A stretch of 64,000 bases of DNA from Luteimonas huabeiensis HB2 (GCF_000559025.1 NZ_JAAN01000024.1:184397-248396); one strand, 5' to 3'. Shown: positions 10,134 to 19,577, counted from the stretch's first letter. The notes: a model not told the origin generated them from the sequence alone. Program-made: numbers and translations.

Positions 10134-10162
10134 ACGCTACCGGTTCGCACCGCGCTTGGCAA
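10134..10162 (-). promoter_or_regulatory. asnB leader promoter (sigma-70 type)
   Basis: On the minus strand, TTGCCA (10162-10157) and TAGCGT (10139-10134) are separated by exactly 17 nt. The leader-peptide ATG follows 8 nt after the -10 box, so transcription probably starts at or within a base or two of that ATG. Confidence 0.6.
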
Positions 10163-10297
10163 CCGTTTCCGCCGCAACCTTCCCGGCGCGCCGTCGGCGA
10201 TCGCCCCGGCGATACCAGCGCGTTCTCGGCGCCAAGCCTGGCGCCCGATACCGCGATGGATATCGGGAGGGCGTACCTCCGCAGGGCCGTCGCCGAA

Positions 10298-10326
10298 TTG
10301 CGCCTCGTCGCCCGGATTCCTAGACT
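10298..10326 (+). promoter_or_regulatory. Promoter of the accessory cassette
   Basis: TTGCGC (10298-10303) and TAGACT (10321-10326) are separated by 17 nt on the plus strand, about 40 nt before the lipoprotein start at 10368. It is divergent from the asnB promoter 136 nt away. Confidence 0.55.
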
Positions 10327-10367
10327 GCGATCGCGCGCGACCTCGCCCGGCGAGGCCTTCTCTGCAG

Positions 10368-11117
10368 ATGGAGCTTGCGGTGACCCGAATCCAGACCGCC
10401 GCCCCCGGCATTCCCCCATCGGGCATCGCGCCTCGCCGCCCGGCCGGACGCGCGAGAACGCGCCTTGCGGCCCTCGTCGCCATCGCAGGAACGCTCTTCA
10501 TGACCGCATGCACGGACCACGCCCGCAACGCCGACTCGGCGCCCTCGCCGCGCCCCGGCAACTTCCCCGTGGTCGAACCCTTCGCCCTCGACCGGGCCGG
10601 CAGCAGGCTCAGCGTCGTGTTCGAGCTGCCGGATGCGCGGGCCGGCGAGATCCTCAAGCCGGCGTTCATCGGGTTCAGGGCGGTCAACGCAGCGTCGGAC
10701 GGAAGCGACGAGATGATGGACCATGCGAAAAGACTCTCCGCGTACCTGCTTGAATCCCCGCTGCCGATCAGCGTCCGCCTTTGGCGTATCGACGGGCCGG
10801 AGGAACAACCGGTCGAGCTGTACGACCGTCATCGAGACATTCAGAGACAGGAGACGTGGTACGAGAAGAATCCGAACGACGTCTTCACGCATCACTCCGC
10901 CGGAAGCACCGACAACAGCCCGCTGATCGCCGCCGGACTTTACGAGTACGACAAGGCCTACTACGTTCACGAAATCGCCAGGATCAGCCCGACGACGCCT
11001 GGGAAGTACCGTCTGGAAGTAGAAAACCTGGAATCCCATCCCGTCCTGATCGAGCTGAAGCACGCTTTGCCGGCGTTGCGATACGAACTCCTGGTCTCGC
11101 ATTACTACCCGAGATAG
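10368..11117 (+). CDS. Predicted lipoprotein, DUF5625-like, possible immunity protein
   Basis: This 249-residue protein has a long basic N-region and then the hydrophobic stretch LAALVAIAGTLFMTAC. Cys48 fits a lipobox, so it is probably a periplasmic lipoprotein. The body opens with SRLSVVFELPDARAG, followed by a beta-rich domain with SVRLWRIDGPEEQPVELYD and a closing PGKYRLEVENLESHPVLIE segment, resembling the DUF5625 family. The start at 10368 follows the promoter at 10298-10326. The next gene, 16 nt downstream, encodes a candidate papain-fold toxin, and periplasmic lipoproteins beside such genes in this family often act as immunity proteins. That role is inferred from order and localisation. 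Confidence 0.7.
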   Translation: MELAVTRIQTAAPGIPPSGIAPRRPAGRARTRLAALVAIAGTLFMTACTDHARNADSAPSPRPGNFPVVEPFALDRAGSRLSVVFELPDARAGEILKPAFIGFRAVNAASDGSDEMMDHAKRLSAYLLESPLPISVRLWRIDGPEEQPVELYDRHRDIQRQETWYEKNPNDVFTHHSAGSTDNSPLIAAGLYEYDKAYYVHEIARISPTTPGKYRLEVENLESHPVLIELKHALPALRYELLVSHYYPR

Positions 11118-11133
11118 CCCGTTCCTCCCCCGA

Positions 11134-12018
11134 ATGGACTTGGCCATGCCCGCCCCGCGACCGCCTTCCGAACCGAAAGGCCCCTATACGGTCACGATCT
11201 ACGTGGCCGCGCCCGGCGCTCCGATCCAGAGACTCGATGGCGACGCGACCCAGACATCGCAGGCCGGTCATGTCTACTACAGCGTCAGCGACGGCAAGAC
11301 GGAAAACGGGTATGGCTTTTCCCCAATCCAAAGCGGCATGCGCGGACCCGGGCACGTGGTCAGGGACGAGCACGAAATGTATCTGAACCCCGCCTATGCA
11401 CGCACGATGGAAATCACCGCAGCCCAGTACGACGCGCTCCGGGACTACGGCGAACAAGGGGTCGCGAAGGACGAGCGCTATTTCGATCTCGACTACAACG
11501 GCGCCACCAATAGCTGCATCGACTTCACCTGGGGCGCGCTGAACCACGCCGGGCTTCACAGGCGGATCGAGCTGCCGCTCGGGTTCGAGCTGCAGGACAA
11601 AGACTACGATGGTGCGCTGAAGCCGCTGGACAACATCCGGGAGTTCAAGCGCATCCCCGATCCGGTGCCGGGCAGTCCGCACAACCGCGAGCAGGAGAAC
11701 GCCTTGCCCGAAAGAACGCGATGGCAGCGGTTGCTCAGCGAGGACGAATCGCAACGCGGCCTCGACCAGGGCTCGCGCCATGCCGCGACGCACGTCGCCG
11801 ACCGATCGCCTTTCGAGGACCCCGTGCTCGAGCAGTTGCACGCAGCACTGCAGCGAGGGGACAGCGACAGGCTCGACGAGATCGGCCGGCAGTTCAACCG
11901 CTCGGACGAAGGCGCGCAACTGGAGCGACAGGGTCGACAACTTTATGACGAACAGCAGGCCACCGTCTCGCAGTCGGAACACCCACAACAGCAACCGGTC
12001 GAACTGGTGCGCGCATAG
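11134..12018 (+). CDS. Candidate secreted effector with a permuted papain-like (NlpC/P60-type) domain
   Basis: This 294-residue protein has no signal peptide. Residues 18-60 form a beta-rich start ending in AGHVYYSVSDG (His46). About 80 residues later comes NGATNSCIDFTWGALNHAGL, with Cys128. A His before a Cys in a TN-C-x-D-F context is the order seen in circularly permuted NlpC/P60-like hydrolases. The C-terminal 110 residues are polar, helical and Gln-rich (LYDEQQATVSQ, then HPQQQP), as in tails of effectors secreted by Xanthomonas-type killing systems, but I do not see the full XVIPCD motif. A second in-frame ATG at 11146 is an equally good start. Base composition is lower in GC than neighbours. 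The toxin role is a hypothesis. Confidence 0.6.
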   Translation: MDLAMPAPRPPSEPKGPYTVTIYVAAPGAPIQRLDGDATQTSQAGHVYYSVSDGKTENGYGFSPIQSGMRGPGHVVRDEHEMYLNPAYARTMEITAAQYDALRDYGEQGVAKDERYFDLDYNGATNSCIDFTWGALNHAGLHRRIELPLGFELQDKDYDGALKPLDNIREFKRIPDPVPGSPHNREQENALPERTRWQRLLSEDESQRGLDQGSRHAATHVADRSPFEDPVLEQLHAALQRGDSDRLDEIGRQFNRSDEGAQLERQGRQLYDEQQATVSQSEHPQQQPVELVRA

Positions 12019-12048
12019 CGGGCATTTTGGACGGACTCGAGGACGATC

Positions 12049-12645
12049 ATGCAGACCACGGACGATCTTGCCGCCGCCCACGCGGCGCTACGCCAATCCA
12101 TCGAATCCAACACCGAGATCGCCAAGCTGCTGCTGGCGCTGCGCACCGAGATTTCCGAGCATGCCGAGAAGATCCGGGGCACATTGAGGCAGGATGCCGA
12201 AGCGCTGAAGGAATCGAGCCACAGGGTGCATGAGGACGTTGCGCGCATCACCGGCCAGGCGGCCGAACGGATCGCCCGGCAAGCCGAAGAGGCGCTGAAG
12301 CCCCGATTGCACGAGCACGGGCAGGCCCTGGCGTCGCTGGGCGCGCGGGTCGAACGCATGGGCCGCGTCGCCCGGACCTGGACGTTCGCCTCGCTGGCGA
12401 CGCTGGCGACGACGGTGCTGGTGTCGCTGCTGGTCCTCGGCTACTTCAGGCGCGAGCTCGCCGCCACCCGCGCGCAACTGCAGCGCTACGACGACGCGAT
12501 CCCGGTGCTGCAAGCGTTCTATGCGTCCGATGCCGTGGTCTGCGGCGAGAGGATCTGCGTGAACGTCGATGCGGGCGCTCGACGCATCGGCGAAGGCGAG
12601 CGGTACGCGCCGGCGCGTCCGAGGGCCGCTGCCGACCGCCCATGA
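12049..12645 (+). CDS. Coiled-coil single-pass membrane protein, resembling plasmid relaxation/mobilisation proteins
   Basis: This 198-residue protein begins with about 115 residues of charged heptad-like helix (for example [20 protein letters not shown]). A transmembrane segment, [20 protein letters not shown], spans roughly residues 112-131, followed by a short coil and a compact C-terminal motif with [13 protein letters not shown]. This layout recalls small MbeB/MobE-like relaxation proteins of mobilisable plasmids, recognised only by pattern. The start at 12049 has GAGGA eight bases before it. It lies 30 nt after the candidate effector and probably shares its mRNA. Its role in the cassette is unknown. 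Confidence 0.6.
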   Translation: MQTTDDLAAAHAALRQSIESNTEIAKLLLALRTEISEHAEKIRGTLRQDAEALKESSHRVHEDVARITGQAAERIARQAEEALKPRLHEHGQALASLGARVERMGRVARTWTFASLATLATTVLVSLLVLGYFRRELAATRAQLQRYDDAIPVLQAFYASDAVVCGERICVNVDAGARRIGEGERYAPARPRAAADRP

Positions 12646-12681
12646 ACATCGGGGTCCGGTAGCGGTCCTGCAGGCTCAGGC

Positions 12682-13824
12682 TCAGCGCGGCTTCGCTTCC
12701 GGCAGCAGGCGCTCGATCAGGGCGAGATACAGGCCCGGCAGCGCCTCCAGGTCGGCCACGCGCACGTGCTCGTCCACCTGGTGGATGCTGGCGTTGACCG
12801 GCCCGATCTCGATGCACTGCGCGCCCAGCGGCGCGATGAAGCGCGCATCCGAGGTGCCGCCGCCGGTACTCTCCTCGGGCGGCTCGCCGGCGTACGCGGC
12901 CAGGACCTCGCGGGCGGCGGCGCGCAGCGGGCCTTCGGGCGTGTAGAAGGGTTCGCCGCTGCGGTGCCAGCGCAGTTCGTGGTCGAGACCGTGGCGGGCG
13001 AGCAGCGCCGCCACTTCGTCCTCCAGCCGCTGCGCGGTCCAGTGCGGGTTGTAGCGCAGGTTGAACCGCACCTGCAGTTCGCCGGGGATCACGTTGCCGG
13101 CGCCGGTGCCGGCGCCGATGTTGCTGATCTGCAGGCTGGTCGGCGGGAAGCGCTCGTAGCCGTCGTCCCAGCCACGCGCCGCCAGTTCGGCCAGCGCGGG
13201 CAGCGCCTCGTGCACCGGGTTGCGCGCCAGTTGCGGGTAGGCGACGTGGCCCTGCACGCCGCGCACGGTCAGCGTCGCCGACAGCGAGCCGCGGCGGCCG
13301 ACCCGCAGCAGGTCGCCCAGCCGCGCCTTCGAGGACGGCTCGCCGGTGATGCACCAGTCGATGCGCTGCCCGCGCGCGCGGAAGGTCTCGGCCACCCGCC
13401 GCACGCCGTCGATCGCGTCGCCCTCCTCGTCCGAGGTCAGCAGCAGCGCGAGCGTGCCGGCGTGCCCCGGCCGGGACGCGGCGAAGCGCTCGGCGGCGAT
13501 CACGAAGGCCGCCACGCCGCTCTTCATGTCGGCCGCGCCGCGTCCGTACAGCACGCCGTCGCGGATCTCCGGCGCGAACGGGTCGCTGCGCCAGGCCTCG
13601 CGCGGACCCGGCGGCACCACGTCGGTATGGCCGAGCAGCAGCAGCACCGGGCCGCCGCTGCCGTGGGTGGCCCACAGGTTCTCGACCTCGCCGAAGCGCA
13701 GCCGCTCGCAGGCGAACCCCGCGCGCGCCAGCCGCTCGGCGACGAGCGCCTGGCAGCCGGCGTCCTCCGGCGTCACCGAAGGCCGCGCGATCAGTTCGCG
13801 GGCGAGATCGAGGACATCGGACAT
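12682..13824 (-). CDS. dapE: Succinyl-diaminopimelate desuccinylase
   Basis: This 380-residue M20-family zinc hydrolase removes succinate from N-succinyl-LL-diaminopimelate in the succinylase branch of lysine and peptidoglycan precursor synthesis. Metal ligands sit in LLGHTDVVP (near residue 65) and [11 protein letters not shown] (near 93-103). [11 protein letters not shown] holds the catalytic Glu, and [14 protein letters not shown] near the end holds the last His. It lies 10 nt after the ArsC/Spx-like gene, with the dapD gene in the same direction upstream, so it belongs to the map-glnD-dapD cluster. Confidence 0.96.
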   Translation of the reverse strand: MSDVLDLARELIARPSVTPEDAGCQALVAERLARAGFACERLRFGEVENLWATHGSGGPVLLLLGHTDVVPPGPREAWRSDPFAPEIRDGVLYGRGAADMKSGVAAFVIAAERFAASRPGHAGTLALLLTSDEEGDAIDGVRRVAETFRARGQRIDWCITGEPSSKARLGDLLRVGRRGSLSATLTVRGVQGHVAYPQLARNPVHEALPALAELAARGWDDGYERFPPTSLQISNIGAGTGAGNVIPGELQVRFNLRYNPHWTAQRLEDEVAALLARHGLDHELRWHRSGEPFYTPEGPLRAAAREVLAAYAGEPPEESTGGGTSDARFIAPLGAQCIEIGPVNASIHQVDEHVRVADLEALPGLYLALIERLLPEAKPR

Positions 13825-13834
13825 CGCGGCGCGC

Positions 13835-14191
13835 TCAGCCGACGCCGAAGCGCTGCTTGAAGCCGTTGTCGCTGAAGCCCTGGGTGACCTCGCCGTCCTC
13901 GGTGACGACCACCGGCCGCCGGATCAGCTGCGGATACTCGCGCAGCAGCAGCTTCCACTCGGCATCGCTGGCCGCCGCCTTGCGGTTCTCCGGCAGCTGC
14001 CGCCACGTGGTCGAGGACTTGTTGACCATCGCCGGGAAGCCGCCCAGCTTGGCGGCCCAGTCGACCAGCGTCTCCGGCGAAGGCTTGGCGTCGCGGTAAT
14101 CCACGAAGGCGTACGCCACCCCGAAACGCTCGAGCCACTTGGTGGCCTTCCTGCAGGTATCGCAGTTCTTCAATCCGTAGACGGTGACCAT
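13835..14191 (-). CDS. ArsC/Spx family protein (YffB-like)
   Basis: This 118-residue thioredoxin-fold protein reads [20 protein letters not shown], with a CDTC motif at about residues 10-13, and later [10 protein letters not shown] typical of the ArsC/Spx superfamily. The cis-Pro arsenate-reductase triad is not evident, so it is closer to YffB, which is commonly found next to dapE. GTG at 14203 (four codons upstream) is an alternative start; GGAAGG lies only 2 nt before the chosen ATG. Function in the dap operon is unproven, though the linkage is conserved in gammaproteobacteria. Confidence 0.88.
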   Translation of the reverse strand: MVTVYGLKNCDTCRKATKWLERFGVAYAFVDYRDAKPSPETLVDWAAKLGGFPAMVNKSSTTWRQLPENRKAAASDAEWKLLLREYPQLIRRPVVVTEDGEVTQGFSDNGFKQRFGVG

Positions 14192-14228
14192 GACCTTCCG
14201 CACGCCGGTTGCACAAGCGCTCAGAATC

Positions 14229-15083
14229 TCACAACAGGCGCTCGGACACGACCCGGAACGGCACCTGTTCGAGCAGGAACGCGAACGGCGCCTGGGCGCC
14301 CGCGCCGAACGCTTCGATCCGCGGACAGTCCACGCGCCCGACGCAGCGCAGCGGGCGCAGATCGGCCAGCGCGACCGGCAATTCGATCCGGGTCGCCGCC
14401 CAGCGGCCGTCGACCGTCATCGCCAGCGCCTCGTCCTGGCAGGCCAGGAACCGTAGCGCGGCGTCCCGGCCCCCGAACGCCGGCGCCCATAGCGCATCGC
14501 CCCAGTCGTCGGCCGCGGCCAGTTCGGCGCGCAGCGACGGGGCCCCACCGTCGCCGCTCTCGATCCGGGTCGCGCAGCCCTCCGGCGAGCACACGTGCGT
14601 GAAGCGCGCAGACAGGTGCGGCTGCATCGCATCGCTGAACGCGCGCGCGCCCAGCACGTACAGGGCGCTGTCCATCACGTTGCGATCGAACAGCACCACG
14701 GGCGCGCCGGCCGCATCGCCCTCGCGCTGCAGATACCAGCGCCAGTTGCTCTGCAGCGGCGACGGAGCGAGCCGGCGCAGCGGCCCGGCGATTTCGGGGC
14801 CGAAGCCGCCGTGGCGATAGGTCAACACGGTGTACGGCGTGCGGCCGTCGCGCTCGACGTAGCGGAACCCGGGTGGCGCGGGCGGCGCATGGCGCGCCGC
14901 CACCCACCAGTTCAGATACACGACATCGCGCACGTCGCTGGCCAGCTTCGGCATCGGCCAGCGCCGCGACATCGCACGGCGCAACCGGGTCCAGCCGCGC
15001 GCATGCACGAGTTGCGCGAGGATGCGCGCGAAGACGCTCGGACGAGGATGCCGATAGCGCGCCGCGCGGGCCAGGCCCGGCAC
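14229..15083 (-). CDS. Uncharacterised protein in the dap cluster
   Basis: This 284-residue protein has no signal peptide and no confident family. Visible blocks are WRWYLQREG, NWWVAARHAPPAPPGF and LTYRHGGFGPE, and two Cys lie close together in THVCSPEGCATRI. The hydrophobic/aromatic pattern is weakly reminiscent of DUF2071-type proteins with an acetoacetate-decarboxylase-like fold, a low-confidence resemblance. It starts 7 nt after dapD on the same strand and ends 37 nt before the ArsC-like gene, so it is almost certainly co-transcribed with lysine-biosynthesis genes. Coding is supported by length, codon use and tight packing. Confidence 0.7.
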   Translation of the reverse strand: MPGLARAARYRHPRPSVFARILAQLVHARGWTRLRRAMSRRWPMPKLASDVRDVVYLNWWVAARHAPPAPPGFRYVERDGRTPYTVLTYRHGGFGPEIAGPLRRLAPSPLQSNWRWYLQREGDAAGAPVVLFDRNVMDSALYVLGARAFSDAMQPHLSARFTHVCSPEGCATRIESGDGGAPSLRAELAAADDWGDALWAPAFGGRDAALRFLACQDEALAMTVDGRWAATRIELPVALADLRPLRCVGRVDCPRIEAFGAGAQAPFAFLLEQVPFRVVSERLL

Positions 15084-15090
15084 GTGCCCG

Positions 15091-15957
15091 CTAGCCCGCC
15101 AGACCGCGCAGCAGATCGTTGACGCTGGTCTTGGCGCGGGTGCGCTCGTCGACCTTTTTCACGATCACCGCGCAGTACAGCGAATGGCTGCCGTCCTCGG
15201 CCGGCAGCGCGCCGGCCACCACCACGCTGCCCGGCGGCACGTAGCCATAGCTGATCTCGCGTGTGGCGCGGTCGTAGATGCGGGTGGACTGGCCCAGGAA
15301 CACGCCCATGCCGATCACGCTGTGGTGGCCGACCACCACGCCCTCGACCACCTCCGAGCGCGCACCGATGAAGCAGTGGTCCTCGACGATCGTGGGCGAA
15401 GCTTGCAACGGTTCGAGCACGCCGCCGATGCCGGCGCCGCCGGAAATGTGGCAGTGCCGACCGACCTGCGCGCAGGAGCCCACCGTGGCCCAGGTGTCGA
15501 CCATGGTGCCTTCGCCCACGTGGGCGCCGATGTTGACGAAGCTCGGCATCAGCACCACGTCGCGGCCCAGGTAGCTGCCGCGGCGCACGAACGCGCCGGG
15601 CACCACGCGCACGCCGGCCTGTCGGAACTGGGTCTCGTCGTAGCCGGCGAAGCGCGCCTCGACCTTGTCCCAGTACGGCGCGGGCTCGGCCTCCACCAGC
15701 GCCATCTCGTTGATGCGGAAGTACAGCAGCACGGCCTTCTTCAGCCATTCGTTGACCCGCCAGCCGCCGGCGCCATCGGGCTCGGCCACGCGCAGCGCAC
15801 CGGCTTCCAGTCCGGCCATCGCCTGCTCCACCGCCGGGCGCACCGCCCCCTCCACTTCCTCGGGCGTGAGCGCGGCGCGGCGCTCGAAGGCGCTGTCGAT
15901 GGTGGCGTGCAGGATGGCGATGGCGTTGGGATCGGCGTTGAAGCTGGGAACGGTCAT
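15091..15957 (-). CDS. dapD: Tetrahydrodipicolinate N-succinyltransferase
   Basis: This 288-residue enzyme transfers succinate from succinyl-CoA to tetrahydrodipicolinate, the step before transamination and DapE. It is a left-handed beta-helix acyltransferase with hexapeptide repeats around [20 protein letters not shown], then [20 protein letters not shown], and the signature [12 protein letters not shown] near the end. The ATG at 15957 gives the family N-terminus ([20 protein letters not shown]). It lies 44 nt after glnD. Confidence 0.97.
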   Translation of the reverse strand: MTVPSFNADPNAIAILHATIDSAFERRAALTPEEVEGAVRPAVEQAMAGLEAGALRVAEPDGAGGWRVNEWLKKAVLLYFRINEMALVEAEPAPYWDKVEARFAGYDETQFRQAGVRVVPGAFVRRGSYLGRDVVLMPSFVNIGAHVGEGTMVDTWATVGSCAQVGRHCHISGGAGIGGVLEPLQASPTIVEDHCFIGARSEVVEGVVVGHHSVIGMGVFLGQSTRIYDRATREISYGYVPPGSVVVAGALPAEDGSHSLYCAVIVKKVDERTRAKTSVNDLLRGLAG

Positions 15958-16001
15958 GGCGGTGTCCGGAAAGGATGGAAGGAACGGCGCGGCGCGGCCG
16001 G

Positions 16002-18614
16002 TCAGCCGGCACCGGCGTCGAGGGTCGCGAGCAGCGCCTCGCGCAGCGCCTCGCGGCGCGAGGCGTCGAGGGCGCGGTTGTCGCGGTCGCTGAGGCGGAA
16101 CACGTCCTCGACGCGCTCGCCGAAGGTGGCAATGCGCGCATCGTGCACGCGCAGGTGCTGGCTGCGCAGCACGTGGGCGACGTCGGCGAGCAGGCCGGGG
16201 CGGTCGGTGCAGACCAGGCTGAAGACGGTCTGGCGGCCGTCGGCGCTGTCGTTGAAGTCCAGGTGCGGCACCACGCGGAAGTGGCGCAGGTGACGCGGCT
16301 GCGCGCGGCGCGCCGGGCGCACGTCGAGCGAGCCGGCCAGCACCGTGGCCAGCTTGCGCTCGATCGCCTGCGGCTCGGGGGCGTGGCGCGGGTCGGCGGA
16401 CAGCACCTGGAAGGTGTCGAAGATGGTGCCGCCAGGGCCGTCCAGCGCGCGCGCCTGCTGGATCGCCAGCCCGCTGCGGTCGAGGGTGATCGCGATCGCG
16501 GTGAACAGGCCGTCGCGGTCGGGCGAATGCACGAACGCCTCCAGCGCCTGCGCGCCCGCGGCCAGCCTCCGCACCCGCACCACGGTGTCGCCCGGTGCGG
16601 TGCCGCGCAGCGACAGCGCCTGCCAGGCCACCTGGTCGGGCCGCCCGCGCAGGAAGGCCTCGGCCGGCATGCGGGAGAACAGCGCCTCGGCCTCGGCGCC
16701 GTCGACGCCGTGCGCCGACAGCAGGCCGCGCACGCGATCGCGGGTCTCGGCGATGCGCTGCCCGGCGGCGACCGGATGCTCCAGCCCGCGCCGCAGCGCC
16801 AGCCGCGTGGCGGTACGCAGATCGGTCAGCAGGCGATCCTTCCACGCGTTCCACAGCCGCGGCGAGGTGCCGGCGATGTCGGCGCAGGTCAGCAGGTACA
16901 GGTAGTCCAGGCGCTCGCGGTCGGCGACCTCGGTGGCGAAGCGGTGGATCACCGCCGGATCGGAGATGTCGAGCTTCTGCGCGGTGGTCGACATCAGCAG
17001 ATGCCGTCGCACCAGCCACTCCACCAGCGCGGTGTCCTCCTCGGGCAGGCCATGGCCCTCGCAGAACTCGCGCGCATCGGCCGCGCCCAGTTCCGAGTGG
17101 TCGCCGCCGCGTCCCTTGCCGATGTCGTGGAACAGGCCGGCCAGCAGCAGCAGCTCGGGCCGGCGCAGCAGCGGCCAGACCTCGTGGGCGGCGCTGAAGC
17201 GCGGGTCGGGCGCTTCGGCCGAAAAGCTGGCGATGTTGCGCAACACCGCCAGCGTGTGCTGGTCGACGGTGTAGACGTGGAACAGGTCGAACTGCATGCG
17301 CCCGGAGACGCGGGCGAACTCCGGGATCCACAGCCCCAGCACCCCCAGCCGCGCCATCCGCTCCAGCGTGCGCACCGGCGCCGGCCCGCGCAGCAGGTCG
17401 ATGAAGCGCCCGCGCAGTTCGCCCGACGCCTCGCGCCAGGACGGCAGCGCGTGCAGCGATTCGGCCAGCGCGCGCGCGGTCTGCGAATGCAGGCCGCGCA
17501 CGCCCGGGTGCTCGGCCCAGATCGCGAACAGGTCGAACACGCGGCCGATGTCGCCGCCGGGCCAGACCTCGTCGCGAGCGGCCAGGTAGCCGCGGCGGGT
17601 GGCGAACTCGGCGTCGATCGGGACCAGTTCGCCCTCGCCCTCGATCTGCTCCTCGAAGCGCTGCAGCAGCCGGTCGTTGATCCGCAGCACCACCGCCGCG
17701 CTGCGGTAGAAGCCCTGCATCATCCGCTCGACCATCGCGTTGTCGGCCTCGTCCACGTGCGCCAGCCGCGCCGCCAGGGACTTCTGGTGGTCGAAGCGCA
17801 GGCGTTCCTCCGCCTTGCCGGCCACCAGGTGCAGGCCGAAGCGCAGCCGCGACAGCGCCTGCCGCTCGCGCTCCAGGGTGGCGTACTCGTCGATGCCGAG
17901 CTGGCCCAGGGTGATGAGCTGCTCGACGCCGTGCACGTCGAACACCCGCCGCGCCATCCAGCGCAGGGTGTGGATGTCGCGCAGGCCGCCCGGGCCTTCC
18001 TTGATGTTGGGCTCCAGGTTGTCGGCGGTATCGCCGAAGCGCGCATGGCGCCGGCGCTGCTCCTCGCGCTTGCCCTCGAAATAGCGCGCCGCCGGCCAGC
18101 TGCGCTCCGGTGCGATGGCGGCGGCGAGCGCGCGCACCTCGTCGAGATTGGCCAGCAGCGGCCGCGCGTCCTGCAGGTTGGTCTGCACGGTCAGGTCGGC
18201 GGCGGCCTCGCGGGTGCACTCCTCGGCGCTGCGCACCGCGTGCCCGACCGGCAGCCCGGCATCCCACAACAGCGCGAACAACCGGCCCAGGGCCTCGGCG
18301 TGTTCCTCCCGGACGCCGTCGCCGGCCAGCGCCAGCAGATCGATGTCGGAATGCGGAAACAGCTCGCCGCGGCCGTAGCCGCCGACGGCGAACAGCGACA
18401 GCGGCGCATCGGCAGGGATGCAGCGCGCCCACGCCTGGCGCACCCAGCCGTCGACGGCGGTGGTGCGCGCGGCGAGCAGGCGGTCGATGGCTTCGCCGGC
18501 ATCGAAGCGCGCCGCCAGTTGGGCGTCGTGCTCGGCCAGGGCCGCGCGCGCCTCGGCGGCCCAGGCCGCGTCTTCCCCGCTGCCGGGGGCCGCGGACGGG
18601 GACTGGCCGGCCAT
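16002..18614 (-). CDS. glnD: [Protein-PII] uridylyltransferase/uridylyl-removing enzyme
   Basis: This 870-residue bifunctional nitrogen sensor uridylylates PII proteins when glutamine is low and deuridylylates them when it is high. The nucleotidyltransferase domain carries [19 protein letters not shown] (about residues 85-103). An HD domain shows [18 protein letters not shown]. Two C-terminal ACT domains follow, the last beginning [16 protein letters not shown]. It lies 10 nt after map and is followed by dapD, as in Xanthomonas. Confidence 0.97.
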   Translation of the reverse strand: MAGQSPSAAPGSGEDAAWAAEARAALAEHDAQLAARFDAGEAIDRLLAARTTAVDGWVRQAWARCIPADAPLSLFAVGGYGRGELFPHSDIDLLALAGDGVREEHAEALGRLFALLWDAGLPVGHAVRSAEECTREAAADLTVQTNLQDARPLLANLDEVRALAAAIAPERSWPAARYFEGKREEQRRRHARFGDTADNLEPNIKEGPGGLRDIHTLRWMARRVFDVHGVEQLITLGQLGIDEYATLERERQALSRLRFGLHLVAGKAEERLRFDHQKSLAARLAHVDEADNAMVERMMQGFYRSAAVVLRINDRLLQRFEEQIEGEGELVPIDAEFATRRGYLAARDEVWPGGDIGRVFDLFAIWAEHPGVRGLHSQTARALAESLHALPSWREASGELRGRFIDLLRGPAPVRTLERMARLGVLGLWIPEFARVSGRMQFDLFHVYTVDQHTLAVLRNIASFSAEAPDPRFSAAHEVWPLLRRPELLLLAGLFHDIGKGRGGDHSELGAADAREFCEGHGLPEEDTALVEWLVRRHLLMSTTAQKLDISDPAVIHRFATEVADRERLDYLYLLTCADIAGTSPRLWNAWKDRLLTDLRTATRLALRRGLEHPVAAGQRIAETRDRVRGLLSAHGVDGAEAEALFSRMPAEAFLRGRPDQVAWQALSLRGTAPGDTVVRVRRLAAGAQALEAFVHSPDRDGLFTAIAITLDRSGLAIQQARALDGPGGTIFDTFQVLSADPRHAPEPQAIERKLATVLAGSLDVRPARRAQPRHLRHFRVVPHLDFNDSADGRQTVFSLVCTDRPGLLADVAHVLRSQHLRVHDARIATFGERVEDVFRLSDRDNRALDASRREALREALLATLDAGAG

Positions 18615-18624
18615 CCGCGCGGTC

Positions 18625-19404
18625 CTAGAGGAACTGCTCGTTGTCGTCGCCGGGCACGCGGGTCAGGATGTCGGCGCCGTCCGCGGTCACCGCGATCGTG
18701 TGCTCCCACTGCGCCGACAGCTTGCGGTCCTTGGTCACCACGGTCCAGCCGTCGGGCAGCACCCGGGTGTAGCGCGAACCTTCGTTGATCATCGGCTCGA
18801 TGGTGAAGGTCATCCCCGGCTGCAGCACCATGCCTTCGCCCGGGCGGCCGTAATGCAGCACCTGCGGATCGTCGTGGTAGACCTTGCCGATGCCGTGCCC
18901 GCAGTACTCGCGCACCACGCTGAAGCGCTCGCCTTCGGCGTACTTCTGGATGGCGTGGCCGATGTCGCCGAGGGTCGCGCCCGGGCGCACCGCGCGGATG
19001 CCCTCGAACAGCGCCTGCCGGGTCACCTCCACCAGCCTGCGTGCCATCACCGAGGGCGTGCCGACGTAATACATGCGGCTGGTGTCGCCGTGCCAGCCGT
19101 CCTTGATGACGGTGACGTCGATGTTGATGATGTCGCCGTCCTTGAGCACCTTGTCGCCCGGAATGCCGTGGCAGATGACGTTGTTGGCGGAAATGCAGGT
19201 GGCCTTGGGATAGCCGCGATAGCCGACGTTGGCCGGCACCGCGCCCTGGACGCGGACGATGTGATCGTGGCAGATGCGATCGAGTTCCTCGGTGGTCACC
19301 CCGGGCTTCACGTACGGGGCGACCACCTGCAGCACCTCGGCGGCCAGGCGGCCGGCCTCGCGCATCTTCTCGATCTCTTCGGGGGTCTTGAGGGTCATGG
19401 CCAT
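18625..19404 (-). CDS. map: Type I methionine aminopeptidase
   Basis: This 259-residue dinuclear metallopeptidase removes the initiator Met. Ligands are visible in order: NVICHGIPG, INIDVTVIKDGWHGDTSR with two Asp, GHGIGKVYHDDP, TIEPMI and QWEHTIAV. The frame is open further upstream, but ATG 19404 gives the usual start MAMTLKTPEEIEKMREAG. A GATAAT box on this strand (19416-19411) lies exactly 6 nt before it, implying a leaderless mRNA; the second ATG (19398) is possible but less likely. In relatives map is divergent from rpsB; here a pilus operon lies in between. Confidence 0.96.
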   Translation of the reverse strand: MAMTLKTPEEIEKMREAGRLAAEVLQVVAPYVKPGVTTEELDRICHDHIVRVQGAVPANVGYRGYPKATCISANNVICHGIPGDKVLKDGDIINIDVTVIKDGWHGDTSRMYYVGTPSVMARRLVEVTRQALFEGIRAVRPGATLGDIGHAIQKYAEGERFSVVREYCGHGIGKVYHDDPQVLHYGRPGEGMVLQPGMTFTIEPMINEGSRYTRVLPDGWTVVTKDRKLSAQWEHTIAVTADGADILTRVPGDDNEQFL

Positions 19405-19410
19405 GGCGCC

Positions 19411-19416
19411 ATTATC
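19411..19416 (-). promoter_or_regulatory. map -10 box, leaderless spacing
   Basis: GATAAT on the minus strand ends 6 nt before the map ATG, so the transcript should begin at the A of the start codon. No clear -35 hexamer is visible at 16-18 nt upstream. Confidence 0.5.
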
Positions 19417-19577
19417 GCCGATCGCGCGCGCCCGCGCCGACGCGCGGGTTTCGTCACGCGCCGTATGCAACGCGCGTGCAAGCCTCCCCCGCAGGCTCGC
19501 TGCGGCCGGATCCCGGTTCCGCACGGCCCGATCGCTGCTCCGGCAGCCCCCGGCCCAGCCACCGGAAAGGACGCCCC

